Assembly: GCA_025201805.1 (NCBI GenBank)
Contig: MU619281.1
Span: 128,500 to 182,595 of the forward strand
Length of the DNA: 54,096 bases
Source of the DNA: Parasitella parasitica
Taxonomy: Eukaryota > Mucoromycota > Mucoromycetes > Mucorales > Mucoraceae
Direction of reading: 5' to 3'
Each line of letters starts with the position of its first letter. The first letter of the stretch is position 1. Below, one piece after another: positions 12,516-24,020 of the stretch. The notes under the pieces were generated by a model. The model ran no database searches and was not told where the DNA came from. It worked only from the letters and a program-made list of their open reading frames with translations. The position numbers were made by a program, and so were the translations under genes.

Positions 12516-13265
12516 CCCTTAATTGTACACATAGAGTTTAATCACATAGTTTGATGCCATCAGAACAGTGCCATTTAACGACTCCGTTTCATTAGGCACC
12601 TTGCACCGCAGCTCACATCAGATGGTGATGAAGTGCTGCATATTAAAGTGAAACTCTGCTGCCCCTGATGAGGTTCGACCGACATTTTGGAATTTATTAT
12701 TCAAAATCAATAAACATATCTTAAATATTAGCGTAGTATTGTGGAAAATTTATATTCTTCGCCGAAAATCCATGAGTAGTTAGACCTTAGGGGTTTCGCC
12801 TTTAATCCCATATTTTGTATGAATATGCATTGAGTTTCGAGTAGTCCCTGCATGCATCTCGCCTATTTGCAAACTTTGATTCCTTACACCACGCATAACG
12901 CTCAATCGCGCTTTCTTAGACACAAAATTATTTTCTATCACGAATCTATACGAAAAACGTTATCGAAGCCTGGCCATATATTTATATTCAAAAATCTATG
13001 TGGTAGAGAGAGGGAGGGAGTATTAATTTATTTCAAATATCCAATAAGTACTGTTAACCCCCCCCCCCAGAAAGAAGCTACATGATGTGCACATATTCCA
13101 TCAGATTACATCAAGCATTGTGCTCCAAACAAGTATAGTGAAAATAACAAACCCACCATGGTCCAGTTAGCAATATACTCTTGTCACGGAAAAGTAGGAG
13201 GTGCTTTCAAAACTCGGTAAACGAGACTAAAAGCGCAGAGTATAGCCGACTATACCTTTAATTTT
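12492..13265. other. Intergenic spacer between copies 2 and 3
   Basis: Begins with an A run directly at the copy 2 stop (12490-12514). The rest is AT-rich, with a run of nine or ten C residues near 13060. No gene recognised. Confidence 0.5.
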
Positions 13266-13309
13266 GAAACAATGAAATTAGAGGAAGGAGCCCAAGGGAG
13301 TTCCATTTT
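13266..13309 (+). promoter_or_regulatory. Array upstream element, copy 3
   Basis: GAAACAATGAAATTAGAGG, about 480 bases before copy 3. It is followed by an imperfect inverted repeat (GGAGCCCAAGGGAGTTCC, 13283-13300). The ATG at 13272 opens a 23-codon frame. Confidence 0.5.
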
Positions 13310-13750
13310 ACTAAGGAGATTTGATCAACATTTCTACATATAGTCTGTTTGAATGGTATAAGTTTTATTGGTAGCAGTTGATCATTGCCATTATAACACT
13401 TGGTTGAGTGTGAACGCGCATTATAAAATTTATTATAACACCGAAAAACACTTCGCTAACAATAAAATAAAGTGAACCATAGAATATGTATTCAAAGGAC
13501 AAGATGTACGTTTGATTAGAGCAAATGTAAACTATTCAAATCAGGCATAAAAAGGATATAAAAAATTCATGCACATGCTTACAGAAAGTTTTGTGATTGT
13601 ATAATCAAAGACGCCAAGCTTTGCATTCTGATATGACAATTGCTGTACTTGCGCTGTTTAACTCAGGTCTTGCAGATCCTTATTTTAGCCAAGGTATTAC
13701 TTGTCTCCTTCACTTCATATTTTGCTTTTTTTGTTTCAATCTGAACAAAT

Positions 13751-15143
13751 ATGAATAGTACTGAAAGCGGCTCCGGCAGTGGCTGCATGCTACCAGCAGA
13801 TTTTATGGGCTGTATAGATAGGGGCCCTATGCAGTACATGTTAATTTTGAAAACCATTTGGGTATATATCTGGGCAATCGCAAGTATGGGACAAACTGAA
13901 TATTTGATAGCATTAGAAACCAATGAATTGATCCCCCACCCTTGTTATCAAAAAATATAGGTTTTGGTTTGCTTTGGCAAAGAGTTACCTTTAAGAAACT
14001 ACCCATTTTTGATTTCAGTTCGCCATATATGTATACTATTATACCAAAACCAATTGAATCAATGTTATTATTCATATCCATATTCAATACACGTAGACAT
14101 GCTATTAAAAACTGACACTATCTCGGCGCATTAATATATATATAATTGTGGCTAAAGACTTCCAGTACTACAGTGATCCTCAAGCATGGAAAATCTACTT
14201 TCGTGATAAGAACATGTGAGCTTTTAACCGCTCATTTTAGAACTCATCATCTAATATATACCGATAAGTAGTGCTGAGAAACTTGTCATGACAGTTTGGC
14301 ATTTGTCCATTTTTATGCCATTTAATCGGTATTGCCCATACAGTCTGCAGTGTACGCCTCAAAGCATTTACAGCAAAATATAGTGTAACTAGCGAGATCA
14401 GACAGAGCAACCAATTAGTTGGAAATAACATGAACAAAATATCGCTCAAAATCGACCACATTTGTTGCATCTCCATTCATTTGCTGTATCATCACAGCTG
14501 TTGTATCAACTTTGTATGCTGAACAGGGCAACGTTCCAAGGGCCAGCTTGATCAAAGGAGTACGCAGTTTTATAATAATGCTGCACATCTTTATCTTGGC
14601 TTGTTTTATTTTTGTTTTAGTTTTTATTTTTTATTTTTTATTTTTTTTTTTGCTAGATTGCGATTAATCAAGATTTTGAAACGACATTTACGCAACAAAA
14701 CAGAAGCAAACGTTGAATCTGTTGATAAATCTGGATCTCGAAAGAATACAGAATACTTACTATTATATAGGTTCACATGATTATGCTACTTAGGATCATT
14801 TGTTATTTTCTCAGAATTTTGCATATCCTGCTACTTCGCTCTTTTTCACACAATACTATTCCAACCGTAGCTGCTTGTATTTTTTTGGTCTAAGATAGTA
14901 TTATAACTACAACGCTGCCCATCTTGACTGTTACGATCAAGTAATATTGCCCCTTGATAAATCAACTAAAGTGTTAAATGCATAGTCCTAAAATATTAAG
15001 CCCTTTTAATTTGAATTTTTTAAAACAAGAGAAGTTTTTTGATGCTAACGCTACTAGCTCTGATTTTATCTCTCGTGCAGGTGAATCCACTTTGATTACT
15101 GGCCATTCCGGTGATCTAAAATGGCGATTACAAATTCCATAAA
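13751..15143 (+). pseudogene. Seven-transmembrane array copy 3, broken
   Basis: Exon 1 (13751-13883, 133 nt as in all copies) and exon 2 (from about 13962) are still readable, including LPIFDFSSP and PKPIESMLL. The Arg of RPKP is replaced by Ile. Exon 3 (about 14150-14217) has lost its normal acceptor and most of its match; only the last 20 bases resemble the paralogues. In exon 4 the conserved Trp codon of LPWQFG is TGA (near 14296). Exon 5 (about 14405-14730) is frameshifted and contains an A/T-rich insertion around 14605-14655. Fragments of exons 6 and 7 remain, up to an STLIT motif near 15095, a relic of the family tail. A decayed paralogue. Confidence 0.85.
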
Positions 15144-16137
15144 CAATCTCCAGAGTCCCTATCATCTCAAGTTTAAAAGAAATAACTAGATGTTATTATT
15201 TAAAGCATAATTCAGTCTGAGAAAAATTACTATAAAAATTTGTGCCAAAATTCACTTAATGGCACAACTAATCTTGTATTACATTTCATCACATAGCCCT
15301 TCTGGCGCCGTGATGGCGGAAATTTTGTCTTTTTCTTTTAACGCCTTTCGATTAATACGACACTTTTGACATTCTCTATGAATTTTATCAAGTTAATGAA
15401 AATATAACAGTTCTTTTGGTATGTTTTTAACAACTTGGGCACCTTGAACGAACCTTAATCCTAACCCTAAAAAAACCAGATAAAAATCAGGTACCGTTTT
15501 AAAATAACAGATCATTTCAAGAATAAAAAAGTAAAACAATCTGAGACTGTTGAAGAGCGTATATTATTCTACTTTGCTTTGCAATTTTGCAATTTTATAA
15601 AAGCAATTCATAATAGTCATCAATGTATGCCGATCAAGTGAAAGAGAGGGCCACAGTAAAGGGCCTAATTTATATTGTCTAATGAATAGAAATAATATTG
15701 CTGAAAATCAGCTAACTGCTAGAAGCTTTGTTGCATGTAGTTCCTGCGGATCTCACTCCAACAAATGTTGCCGATCGAACTAATCCGGTACCAGTAAGCG
15801 GTCAATTTAAGGACGCTGCTTACTGTTACACGATCGAATTTTGAAAGCGCCGCTTTCCACAGTATTCTTTATTCTGGACAAAGGAGACAAGCTAAGAACG
15901 GTGGAGGAAATTAACAGTATTGTTTCTGAAAATAATAAATCAAACCTTTATCCTCTTGCACACGAATCAGCAACTACTAACATGGTGCACGGCCTCAAAA
16001 TTGCAGTTTTTTATTCCCCTCTGAATGTTTATATAAGACCCAATACTACTACTATATGCACATTGATTAAAGTGATCTTGCTATAATTTTGTGCAAATTT
16101 AGCGATGGTAAATCAAACATCTGACTGGATTTGCTCG
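15144..16137. other. Intergenic spacer between copies 3 and 4
   Basis: AT-rich, no gene recognised. A non-ATG open frame of about 80 codons near 15841-16086 has no features that support it. Confidence 0.45.
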
Positions 16138-16185
16138 GAAACAATGAAATTTGAAGAAAAAAGTCTAGGGGGGGACCCTTCTAAT
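16138..16185 (+). promoter_or_regulatory. Array upstream element, copy 4
   Basis: GGAAACAATGAAATTTGAAG, 747 bases before copy 4. Identical over its core to the element before copy 5. A G-run/CCC patch follows. The ATG at 16144 opens an 18-codon frame. Confidence 0.55.
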
Positions 16186-16507
16186 GGCCTGCAGCACTAG
16201 GACAACATTGGTGTAGCACATTTCTGTAAAGATTATCATTATTTATACATTAATTATACAAACGAACAGTGCCAGTTTTGTCAATCACAATGTATTCAAA
16301 AATACTAAATATTCAAGTATTTTCTTCAAAGAATTTAAAGTACTAAGCAATAGGGCTTTTGTTTTGTTTAGCTATTTTCTCCTATGCCAATATATGATTT
16401 GAAAAATGAAAAAAAATGATAAAAAACAAACGTGATTTTAGTACAAATGAGGATTGTGTACATTTGCAAAAGTCTAGTATATTTGCCTTCCATTGTCATG
16501 TCGCCAT

Positions 16508-16510
<3 letters not shown>

Positions 16511-16576
<66 letters not shown>
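16511..16576 (+). repeat. 66-nt poly(A) run
   Basis: An uninterrupted A run between the upstream element and the start of copy 4. Its exact length may be an assembly artefact. No target-site duplication was obvious that would mark it as a retroposon tail. Confidence 0.8.
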
Positions 16577-16577
<1 letters not shown>

Positions 16578-16890
16578 CAAAGCAAAGCTTTGAAATGGAA
16601 TACATGTGTATTTTTTAATGAGCAACCATGAGTGAATGTAAAAAGAGTTGAAGAGAAGTATGAGGATGTCCATATTCCGTTACACGCTATAATTCTCTAG
16701 TTTTGTAAAATTTAAAGCAAGATGGAAATGCATTGTATTGTAACCACACTTTGCATTGTTAGATTAAGAAAGAGTGTATCCCAATTAGAATAAATATTGT
16801 TTTTATTTTCGAGATATGTCTTGCCTCCTTCCTCTTTATCCCATCCTTTTCTTTCTTTTTCCAACTTTTATCAAAACTTATATACACTAC

Positions 16891-18332
16891 ATGAATCATA
16901 CTGACCCCAATCAAAGCAGTAGCTGTGGAATATCAGTAGGCTTTATAGGCTGCGTGGACGAAAAGCCTATGGTGTATCTATTTATATCAAATGCTATCTG
17001 GGAAATTATTCTAGCGATCATAGGTGTGTAAGCAATTTTGATGTTGAGATGATAAACTAACATTTTTGCTGCTACAAAAAAAGGCTGGGGATTGTTATGG
17101 CATAGGGTTATCATCAAGAAAATGCCTATTTTTGACTATAGTTCGCCGTACATATTCATTATCAGGCCAAAGCCAATTGAATCTATGATTCTGTTTGGAA
17201 GCATTTACAACATTTGTAAGCTTGGTTTTTTTGAATAATACTTTGACAACGTGTTCACATAGTTTGCAGGCAGAGTTTTGAATACCATTCTCTTTCTCAC
17301 TCATGCACCCGAAAATCTCATCAAAGCATGTAAATATTGCTCATGCACTCATCCAAATACATCCAAATATATAACTTACTGACTACAATCTCAAGTTTTA
17401 AAAGAGTTACCATGGCAATTTGGTTGTTGTTCATTTGCGTGCTACCTATTCGGCATCGCCCATACAGTCTGCAGCGTAGGGTTATATTGTCTGTAAATAG
17501 TATGCGCTATACTGACAAGTTTACCCAGAGCAACCAAATTTTTAAGGATAACTGGTACAAACAAGCACTAAAAATCGATATTATTTGCACCATGTTTATT
17601 GCATTGCCATTTATCACCAACAACATCTGTTCTATTAGTAAATTTGTATACACCCAGCAAGGCAACCTCAAGAAAGCTATATTATTTGATAATGTACTAT
17701 CGATATTGTGGGCAACGCACATCTTCATATTGTCTTGTTGGATCTTCTTTGCGGGATTACGATTAATCAAGATTTTGAAGCAGCATCTTCGCAACCAAAT
17801 CGAGGCCGAGAATGCCGCAGCTATTGACAAGATCAGAAATGGCCTATTTAAAGTAGATCTACGTCGACATAAAGGGCTATGAAAAATACTCATCCACTAT
17901 TGTACAGGTTCGCATGACCATGGCAATTTCCATATCTTGCATGTTGTCATTTATACTTATCAAATGCCTGCACGTCGTTTTGATCAAGCATTTCGCACAT
18001 AACCGTAGCTTGACCATGGCCATGTCTACTATCCTGTTGCTAAATGGCACAGTAGCCTCAACGCTGGTAATCTTGACTATGCTAATCAAGTAAGTTTGAG
18101 CCCAGTTAAATTAAATCACTTGCTGACATGTCAAATATACAGCCCCAAAGCGCTGAGTTCTTTTAATTTTTTTTCCTCTGCCCAAGAAAGTTCTTGTGAA
18201 TCTAACGCTGATAGCTCTTTCTTGTCCTCTCAGGCAGCAGATGAGTGCACCTTGATTGCAAGCCGAAAAGACAATTACAATATTCAAGTAGAGCTAGTGG
18301 ACCAAACCGAAGAAAAGAAAGAACCCTGCTAA
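16891..18332 (+). CDS. Seven-transmembrane protein, array copy 4 (candidate receptor)
   Basis: Exons: 16891-17023, 17084-17215, 17270-17329, 17396-17475, 17529-17852, 17908-18089, 18143-18332; the joins give 366 residues in frame. Features match the family: IGCVDEKPMVYLFIS at the N-terminus, KKMPIFDYSSP and IIRPKPIESMILFGS after helix 1, LPWQFGCCSFACYLFGIAH in helix 3, GLRLIKILKQHLRNQIEA between helices 5 and 6, and VRMTMAIS opening helix 6. The tail is Ser-rich and carries DECTLIASRK, then an acidic/Lys end. The putative cytosolic loops are strongly basic and the tail is rich in possible phosphorylation sites, as in receptors; coupling to G proteins is not shown. It is followed 235 bases later by the Era-type GTPase gene on the same strand. 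Confidence 0.88.
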
Positions 18333-18566
18333 GAGGATTTCCTCTACCTAATTTTAACTCGACAAAAAACACGGCCTGCAACCAGCACAACCTACCCTGA
18401 TAACCTAATTCATAATTTCCTAATAATACATATGGAAGTGAAGCTCGACGAAAAATCGTGGTGGATACTCCCAGCTAATACCGTGCACTTACTATAACAA
18501 TCCAGCCACAAAAGGGTCACATTTATAAAATAAAACAATCCCTATTCCTTTTTTCTTTTCTCAAAG

Positions 18567-20015
18567 ATGAATCGTACACCACTGTTAAAAACTCTGTTTT
18601 TATCAATCTCTACAGGTAAAAGTATAACTCCATCTAAGCTACGGTCGTTGATGACTAAATTTCCTGCTACAGAATGCTTTCAACAGCGATCATATGCAAT
18701 TATGAGCCGAGCAAAACATCGAGCAGGCCTCCCTGTTGCACCAGTAACCTCTACCAGTACAAAGGCACCCAAAAAAGCAACAAGCAGGAATGCGAAAGCG
18801 GCCAAGGATGCTCTGAAATGGCGCACTACAGGATACTTTAACAAACAGCATGAGCATGCAGACGAAAAAACCACGCGGGCTTTATTGAAAAATCGATTAG
18901 AGAATTTGAATTTTCGAAAACCTGCAGACATCAGCGAACGATTGATCAAAGTGCAACCACAAAGCGAGATTGTTCAGCCTGAAAATCCACATTTACTCAA
19001 AGTTGCTGTCATTGGAGCTGCCAATGCTGGAAAATCAACCTTGATTAACAAAATCGTAGGAGAAGAGGTAAGTCATTTTGACAGCTTCGGATAGGCAATT
19101 AACTGGTATGACAGGTGACGGGCGTATCACCCAAGGCACATACAACAAGAGAAAGGATTTTAGCTGTATATTCTCATGGTAATTATCAGATTGTATTTCT
19201 AGACACTCCAGGTGTCATTCCTGACCACAATCATGCCAAGATGAATCGAACATTAGCTACTACTTCATGGAGATCTTTGGATGAGGCAGATCACGGTATG
19301 TTTGCGCAGTGTAGGTCTATTTATGTCCCTGACGAGCTTTTTCCCCTTAGTGATGATTGTTGTGGATGCTGGTCGGTCTATTCAGCCTCAATCTCGTGCA
19401 GCTAAAGATTTCATATTGGATAGAATCAAGGATCTGAAAATTCCAGCTACGTTGGTTTTCAACAAGATGGATCTACTGCACGAGGATCGCAGTTTATTAG
19501 AGCAAGTCGCAGAAGAATACACTAACGGGTATCCTCGCTTCAAAAAGACATTGTATATATCAGCAGTCTATGAAGAAGGAATAGAAAAAGTCAAGGTAGT
19601 ATATGTGTACATGGCCATAGCTAAAGACTAGCGATTCTTACTTGGATGATAGGACGTGTTATGCGAGCAATCACCTAAAAAGAAATGGTTATATCCAGCA
19701 GACCAAAAAACAGAAACGCCTACTTTGAAGCGAGTCGAAGAGCTGATTCGAGTTCAATTTTTCAAGAGATTGCATCAGTACATTCCCTACATGCTGAAGC
19801 TGGAAAATGTTGGCTGGACAGAAATGAAAGACGGTACTTTGCGCATAGATCAAAATGTCTATGTGGAAAGAGATAGTCAGCAAAAGATTGTCATTGGCTT
19901 TCAGGGCAGAATCATCAACAGTGTAGTCGAAGAAGCTACAAAGCAGATCAGCAAAGCTCTCAAAAGGCCTGTCAAACTATTTATTCAAATCAAGACAAGA
20001 AAACCAAACGTGTAG
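18567..20015 (+). CDS. Era-family GTPase, probably mitochondrial (ERAL1-like)
   Basis: Exons: 18567-19067, 19115-19295, 19351-19595, 19653-20015; the joins give 429 residues. A long basic, Ser/Lys-rich N-terminus fits a mitochondrial targeting sequence. The GTPase domain follows: G1 GAANAGKST (about residues 150-158), switch region with TTRERI, G3 DTPG, G4 NKMD and a G5-like ISA. The C-terminal KH domain has a final FQGRIINSVVEEA stretch in place of the usual GxxG-type loop. Era proteins bind the 3' end of small-subunit rRNA and help assemble the small ribosomal subunit; a mitochondrial role is inferred from the N-terminus. The stop lies only 17 bases from the stop of the convergent SH3/EH gene. 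Confidence 0.93.
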
Positions 20016-20031
20016 AATTTATTGTAGATTA

Positions 20032-22113
20032 TTAAACTGCTTGCTGCTGTTGCTGTTTCATAGATAAAAGTTCATCGATTTTGCTCATTCCATCTATAAA
20101 CGCATGTTTATCCAATAAGCCCTTGTGATCAGGATCACATTCTTTCCAAATTCTGGCTAAATCTTCGTTCGATAGTCTACTCTTGAGCCATACAAAATGT
20201 GCTGTTTCTCCATCCACATAGCCATCATCATGAATTGATTCAAACAGGGTTTCATAACGCTGTTTCTTCTTGCTATGATTACCAAAAGTTGTATTTTTGC
20301 TTTTCGGAGGCCGGGAGGGTGGAGGGGGTGGTGGGTCGGCTTTCTTTTTAGCAGGTTCTATCGTTGCAGTCGTCGCAGACGGCGCTTGCGACAGAGATAC
20401 AGGGTGAGTAATAGGTGAAGTAGGTCTTTCATGAAAACCAGATTTGGTCGTAGTTGGCGCTTTTGGCCTAAGTGCTGCCATCCAATCTGGCGGTGCCGTT
20501 GAAGATGAGGAAGAGACAGGATTCGTAGCTGATCTAGCTCTATTGTTCTTCAATACAGCAGATGGCTTGACATTAACATCTTGAGGTTGATTTTTGGTGT
20601 TGTCTGCAGATTGCCAACTATCTAAACTAGGTCTGACAATAAATTTGGCTCCAACTGTAGGTTTTGCAGTGGACACAGCGGGTTTTGTGGCTGCATTGCG
20701 AGGAGGTGGTGCAGTGGTGGGTTTGGAGGATACTGTCACATTTGGTATTGTTGCTGCAGGTGCAGACTCATTTTTGTTGCTTTTGCTGAGCAAAATCTCA
20801 ATACATGACATGGCAGGTTTGGGTTGAATAGGTGGGGGATTTGATGTACTACGAAGTTTAGGTCTTGGAGGTAGAGAGGGCTGTTTTGCTGTTGTTGTGC
20901 TATTGATTTGGGGTTTAGGTTTCAAAATAGGAGGAGGTGTTGCTTTCTCGGTTGGTTCTCTGACAGCTGTTAAATTAAAATTTGGTGCGTTCGACACTGT
21001 CTTGTTGGAGGTAGTAATAGGCGATAAATTAAGAGACGATGAAGATGAGTTTCTGCTGTTTCGGGATCTTCTAGTCGCTGTAGATATTGGTCGAGATGGC
21101 AAACGAGGCATAGGACTACTTGAAGGAGCAGTAATTAACTTGAAAGAAGATATGGATTCTGAAGAAGCTGATTTATCACCGCTAATCTTATAACCAGACG
21201 CCTTCGTGTCAGCCGTTTTCTTCCAAGAAGGAGTGGTAGCTGTAGTAGACTTTGCAAAAGAAGTCGATTGAGACGCAAAGGGTCTGATGGAAGAAGTTGC
21301 GGTTTGGTTTTTACGCAGTTGTGAAGGTTTGATCATTTGAAATCCATCTTCTTCTTTGTCATTATTACTGTTGCTGCTATTTGGTTTAATGCTGCTCATA
21401 CCATGTAGAGCAATTCCAGCAGTATTGTTCTTTAAAAATGTATTATTGGATTTCCGGTTGGAGGATGATGATTTAGGCGATCCTTTACTTAAAGCAAGCT
21501 CCAAAGCACTTTTTGTTCCCTTTCCATTCAATAGCTGAGACGGTCTCAATGTTTTTTCGGCTTGTATTGGCTCCTTTTCGGCTTCATTCAATATCGCAGA
21601 TGTAGAATATGATCGAGAACGAGTAGGTGAGTAGGCCGTTGACTTCATGCTGCCGACAGGCTTTAATTTAGGTTTCGTAAATGAGTTTGCGTTGCTATTG
21701 TCTCCATAGAGCTTGACACCCAATCCGATAGTGTTGCTATTTGATATAGAGGATGTTGCAGGTAGTTTTGCTTTACTATCGGCTGTAAAAGCGCTAGGAA
21801 TACTGTTCACATTGTTATTGCTCGATTTAGAGATCTTTCCAGAAGTTATGGCAGCTTCAAAAGCATCAATAGGAGGGAATTTGGATAAAGGCCTTTCATC
21901 CATGTAGTTTTGAGATTGAGCAGCAGTTACTTGAACCACATAATTATACGGAAATAAGCCTGTTTCTGAAGTGTTTTGTATTCTGCCGGTATACCAGCCT
22001 TCTTCGCCTGACTCCTCCACGTCTACAAGTATGTCGCCTTCCCTGAATGATAGCTCTCCAGCTTCATCAGCTGAACAGTCAAACACTGCCTTCATGCTCT
22101 TTTTCGTTGTCAT
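20032..22113 (-). CDS. SH3- and EH-domain protein (Irs4/Tax4-like C-terminus)
   Basis: An intronless frame of 693 residues. Residues 1-63 form an SH3 domain (AVFDCSADEAGELSFREGD, EEGWYTGR, GLFPYNYV). About residues 65-605 are a long disordered Ser/Thr/Asn/Pro-rich linker with several proline-rich patches (LPPRPKLRS, PPPPPSRPPK). The last 80 residues form an EH-like domain (RYETLFESI, LSNEDLARIWKECDPDHKGLLDKHAFI) with an EF-hand-like DPDHKG loop. EH domains bind Asn-Pro-Phe peptides. Yeast Irs4 and Tax4 have a C-terminal EH domain and help control phosphoinositide levels; by that parallel this is a cortical or endocytic scaffold. An N-terminal SH3 is not part of the yeast proteins as I know them. 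Confidence 0.88.
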   Translation of the reverse strand: MTTKKSMKAVFDCSADEAGELSFREGDILVDVEESGEEGWYTGRIQNTSETGLFPYNYVVQVTAAQSQNYMDERPLSKFPPIDAFEAAITSGKISKSSNNNVNSIPSAFTADSKAKLPATSSISNSNTIGLGVKLYGDNSNANSFTKPKLKPVGSMKSTAYSPTRSRSYSTSAILNEAEKEPIQAEKTLRPSQLLNGKGTKSALELALSKGSPKSSSSNRKSNNTFLKNNTAGIALHGMSSIKPNSSNSNNDKEEDGFQMIKPSQLRKNQTATSSIRPFASQSTSFAKSTTATTPSWKKTADTKASGYKISGDKSASSESISSFKLITAPSSSPMPRLPSRPISTATRRSRNSRNSSSSSLNLSPITTSNKTVSNAPNFNLTAVREPTEKATPPPILKPKPQINSTTTAKQPSLPPRPKLRSTSNPPPIQPKPAMSCIEILLSKSNKNESAPAATIPNVTVSSKPTTAPPPRNAATKPAVSTAKPTVGAKFIVRPSLDSWQSADNTKNQPQDVNVKPSAVLKNNRARSATNPVSSSSSTAPPDWMAALRPKAPTTTKSGFHERPTSPITHPVSLSQAPSATTATIEPAKKKADPPPPPPSRPPKSKNTTFGNHSKKKQRYETLFESIHDDGYVDGETAHFVWLKSRLSNEDLARIWKECDPDHKGLLDKHAFIDGMSKIDELLSMKQQQQQAV

Positions 22114-22263
22114 GGTTATGTAGATAAAGGATTCAAAAGAACACGAAAATTATTTTGCCACATAGACATGAGCTAATTTTGTGTGTATTTTTTCGGAAAA
22201 TGAATGAAAACCCTCGCCATGCCGTTAAAACACTCAACTTTGGTAAATTCAACACAATTGCAT

Positions 22264-23099
22264 TTATTTATTGACATCTTCTACAGTTAAACCAGTTAGG
22301 CCTTTGCCATTCATCATTGCCAATACATAATCTGATATATATTTTGATTCCGCCATTGCGCCAAGGCCTACGCAGACATTCATGAAAGGTTTATATTTTT
22401 GAAAACATTTTGAGAAAAGGCAGCTTACCTGTGTCTCCACAAGCTAATTTTTTGCTGATCGGCTGAATAACGTTGTATTTCAATACGCTTTCGAGTATTT
22501 CTAAATGTTTTGAGGTGAAGGGGTGATCCCACATGCTTGTATTCATGGCAGGACATGCGACGACAGGTTTACATACATTCCAAGCACGAAGCACGCAGGT
22601 CTTTTTTTACGAACATGAATATGAAATTAATTAATCTTTCATGCATGGACTTCTTCATCTCTACCACTCTCGCATGCTCATTACCAATAAATTATCGCAT
22701 AACCCATTTGCTATTTTACCAAGAGTATTCGCATCTAAAGGAGCAATGACCATGATGTCAGCCCAATTACGCAACTATGCAAATTGAGTATTGGATTGCA
22801 AATTGTTGCCTATAATGTAAACATACCTCTATATGCAAGATTGGATCAGTTATTTTCTGCCATCCCTACATAGATTCTTCATGAGTCTAGTGCAATCAAT
22901 TGCTCTTGTTACATACGTTCCATTCATCTTGTTCTCTATATACTTCACAATCAATGGTCATATCCTTGACAAAAAAGTATGCTGACTCTGTCAAAATTAC
23001 TTTAACATGAATATTGGGGTCTTTTTTCAAGAAATCGACAAGCAAAGGCACTTTGATGGTTGCAATACTGCCAGTGGCACCGATAAGAATATTAGTCAT
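22264..23099 (-). CDS. Phosphopantothenoylcysteine decarboxylase
   Basis: Minus-strand exons: 23099-22917, 22865-22827, 22774-22685, 22600-22429, 22367-22264; the joins give 195 residues in frame. An HFCD-family flavoprotein that converts 4'-phosphopantothenoylcysteine to phosphopantetheine in coenzyme A synthesis. The Rossmann start ILIGATGSIA lies at residues 4-13. DPILHIELRNWAD, APLDANTLGKIANGLCDNLL and CPAMNTSMW (the PAMN substrate clamp) follow. The catalytic Cys is in the LACGDTG loop, which spans the last intron. The size fits a free-standing decarboxylase rather than a yeast Hal3-type extended protein. Its start lies 985 bases from the SH3/EH start on the same strand; the two genes are separated by 150 bases. 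Confidence 0.95.
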
Positions 23100-23980
23100 C
23101 GTGTAATAAAAATACACAAGAGACAAAAAAAAACAAATCAAGACCACCCGTGAATGAGCTTATCATTGGCCATATTTCGAAATAGGATACTGCCAAATTT
23201 TGCCTGCTACAAGTTTGATTTTCATGACTTTCCATTAAAGATACTGGTACGTATGGATACCAATTTTCTCGCTGTACTAAAGGATGTACTCTGTGAGATT
23301 GTGAAAAATTTTGTCAAGTCTAGCAGTCAGCTGGTGTTCGATGGTCTTATTCGACCAGATGATGTTATCTGATCCAGTTCAACAAAACCGAACACATGCG
23401 ATAACTTATATATGTTTAACAATAAATTATTTTATTGCATAAATACAAATTTATGAAAAGCTGCATACAATACCCGAAGTTGCAAAAATATTTGTCATCA
23501 TATGTGCACATTTACTATAGTAATTTAGTGAATTTAGGTCAATAATTCATCCAACTCTAAGTAAATAGTAGTTTAAGAATTGATGTACACATCAATAAAC
23601 AAGCTCAACACTCGCTTAATTTTCAAAAAGAGTCGAATTTCGATTATTCTAGTCAATATTAGAGTAACATTATATCATGATTCAAAAGAAAATTGGGGAA
23701 AAATTTTAAGCAGTAACTACAAACCAAGAGAAGCTATCCAGTGCACAGAAAACCGATGTGTTGACGGCTGTTGTGATCAGAAGTATTATAAGAAAGGCTA
23801 GTTTATGTTGTGAAAAAATATCTTGCCAATATCATTTGACGTATGCAATTGATAGCATATTCTAATAAATGAAGGATTCAAGTATATACAATTTCATTGT
23901 AATTGCTGCATTGACTATAATTAGACAACTGAAATGAGTTTTTTAATTAGTAGTTTGAAAAGCTAAAGAGTGTGATCACT
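23100..23980. other. Intergenic
   Basis: The first part is the decarboxylase promoter. Two short open frames (near 23154 and 23580) show no recognisable features. No RNA gene seen. Confidence 0.45.
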
Positions 23981-24020
23981 GAAACAATGAAATTTGAAGG
24001 GGGAATGCTTCCCCCTCTCG
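23981..24020 (+). promoter_or_regulatory. Array upstream element, copy 5
   Basis: GAAACAATGAAATTTGAAGG, about 490 bases before copy 5. It is followed directly by a perfect hairpin GGGGGAATGCTTCCCCC (7-bp stem, 3-nt loop). The ATG at 23987 opens a 23-codon frame. Confidence 0.55.

Noticed and set aside
16368..16673. Open frames made of poly-Phe or poly-Lys
   Set aside because: Products of the 66-nt A run; not coding.
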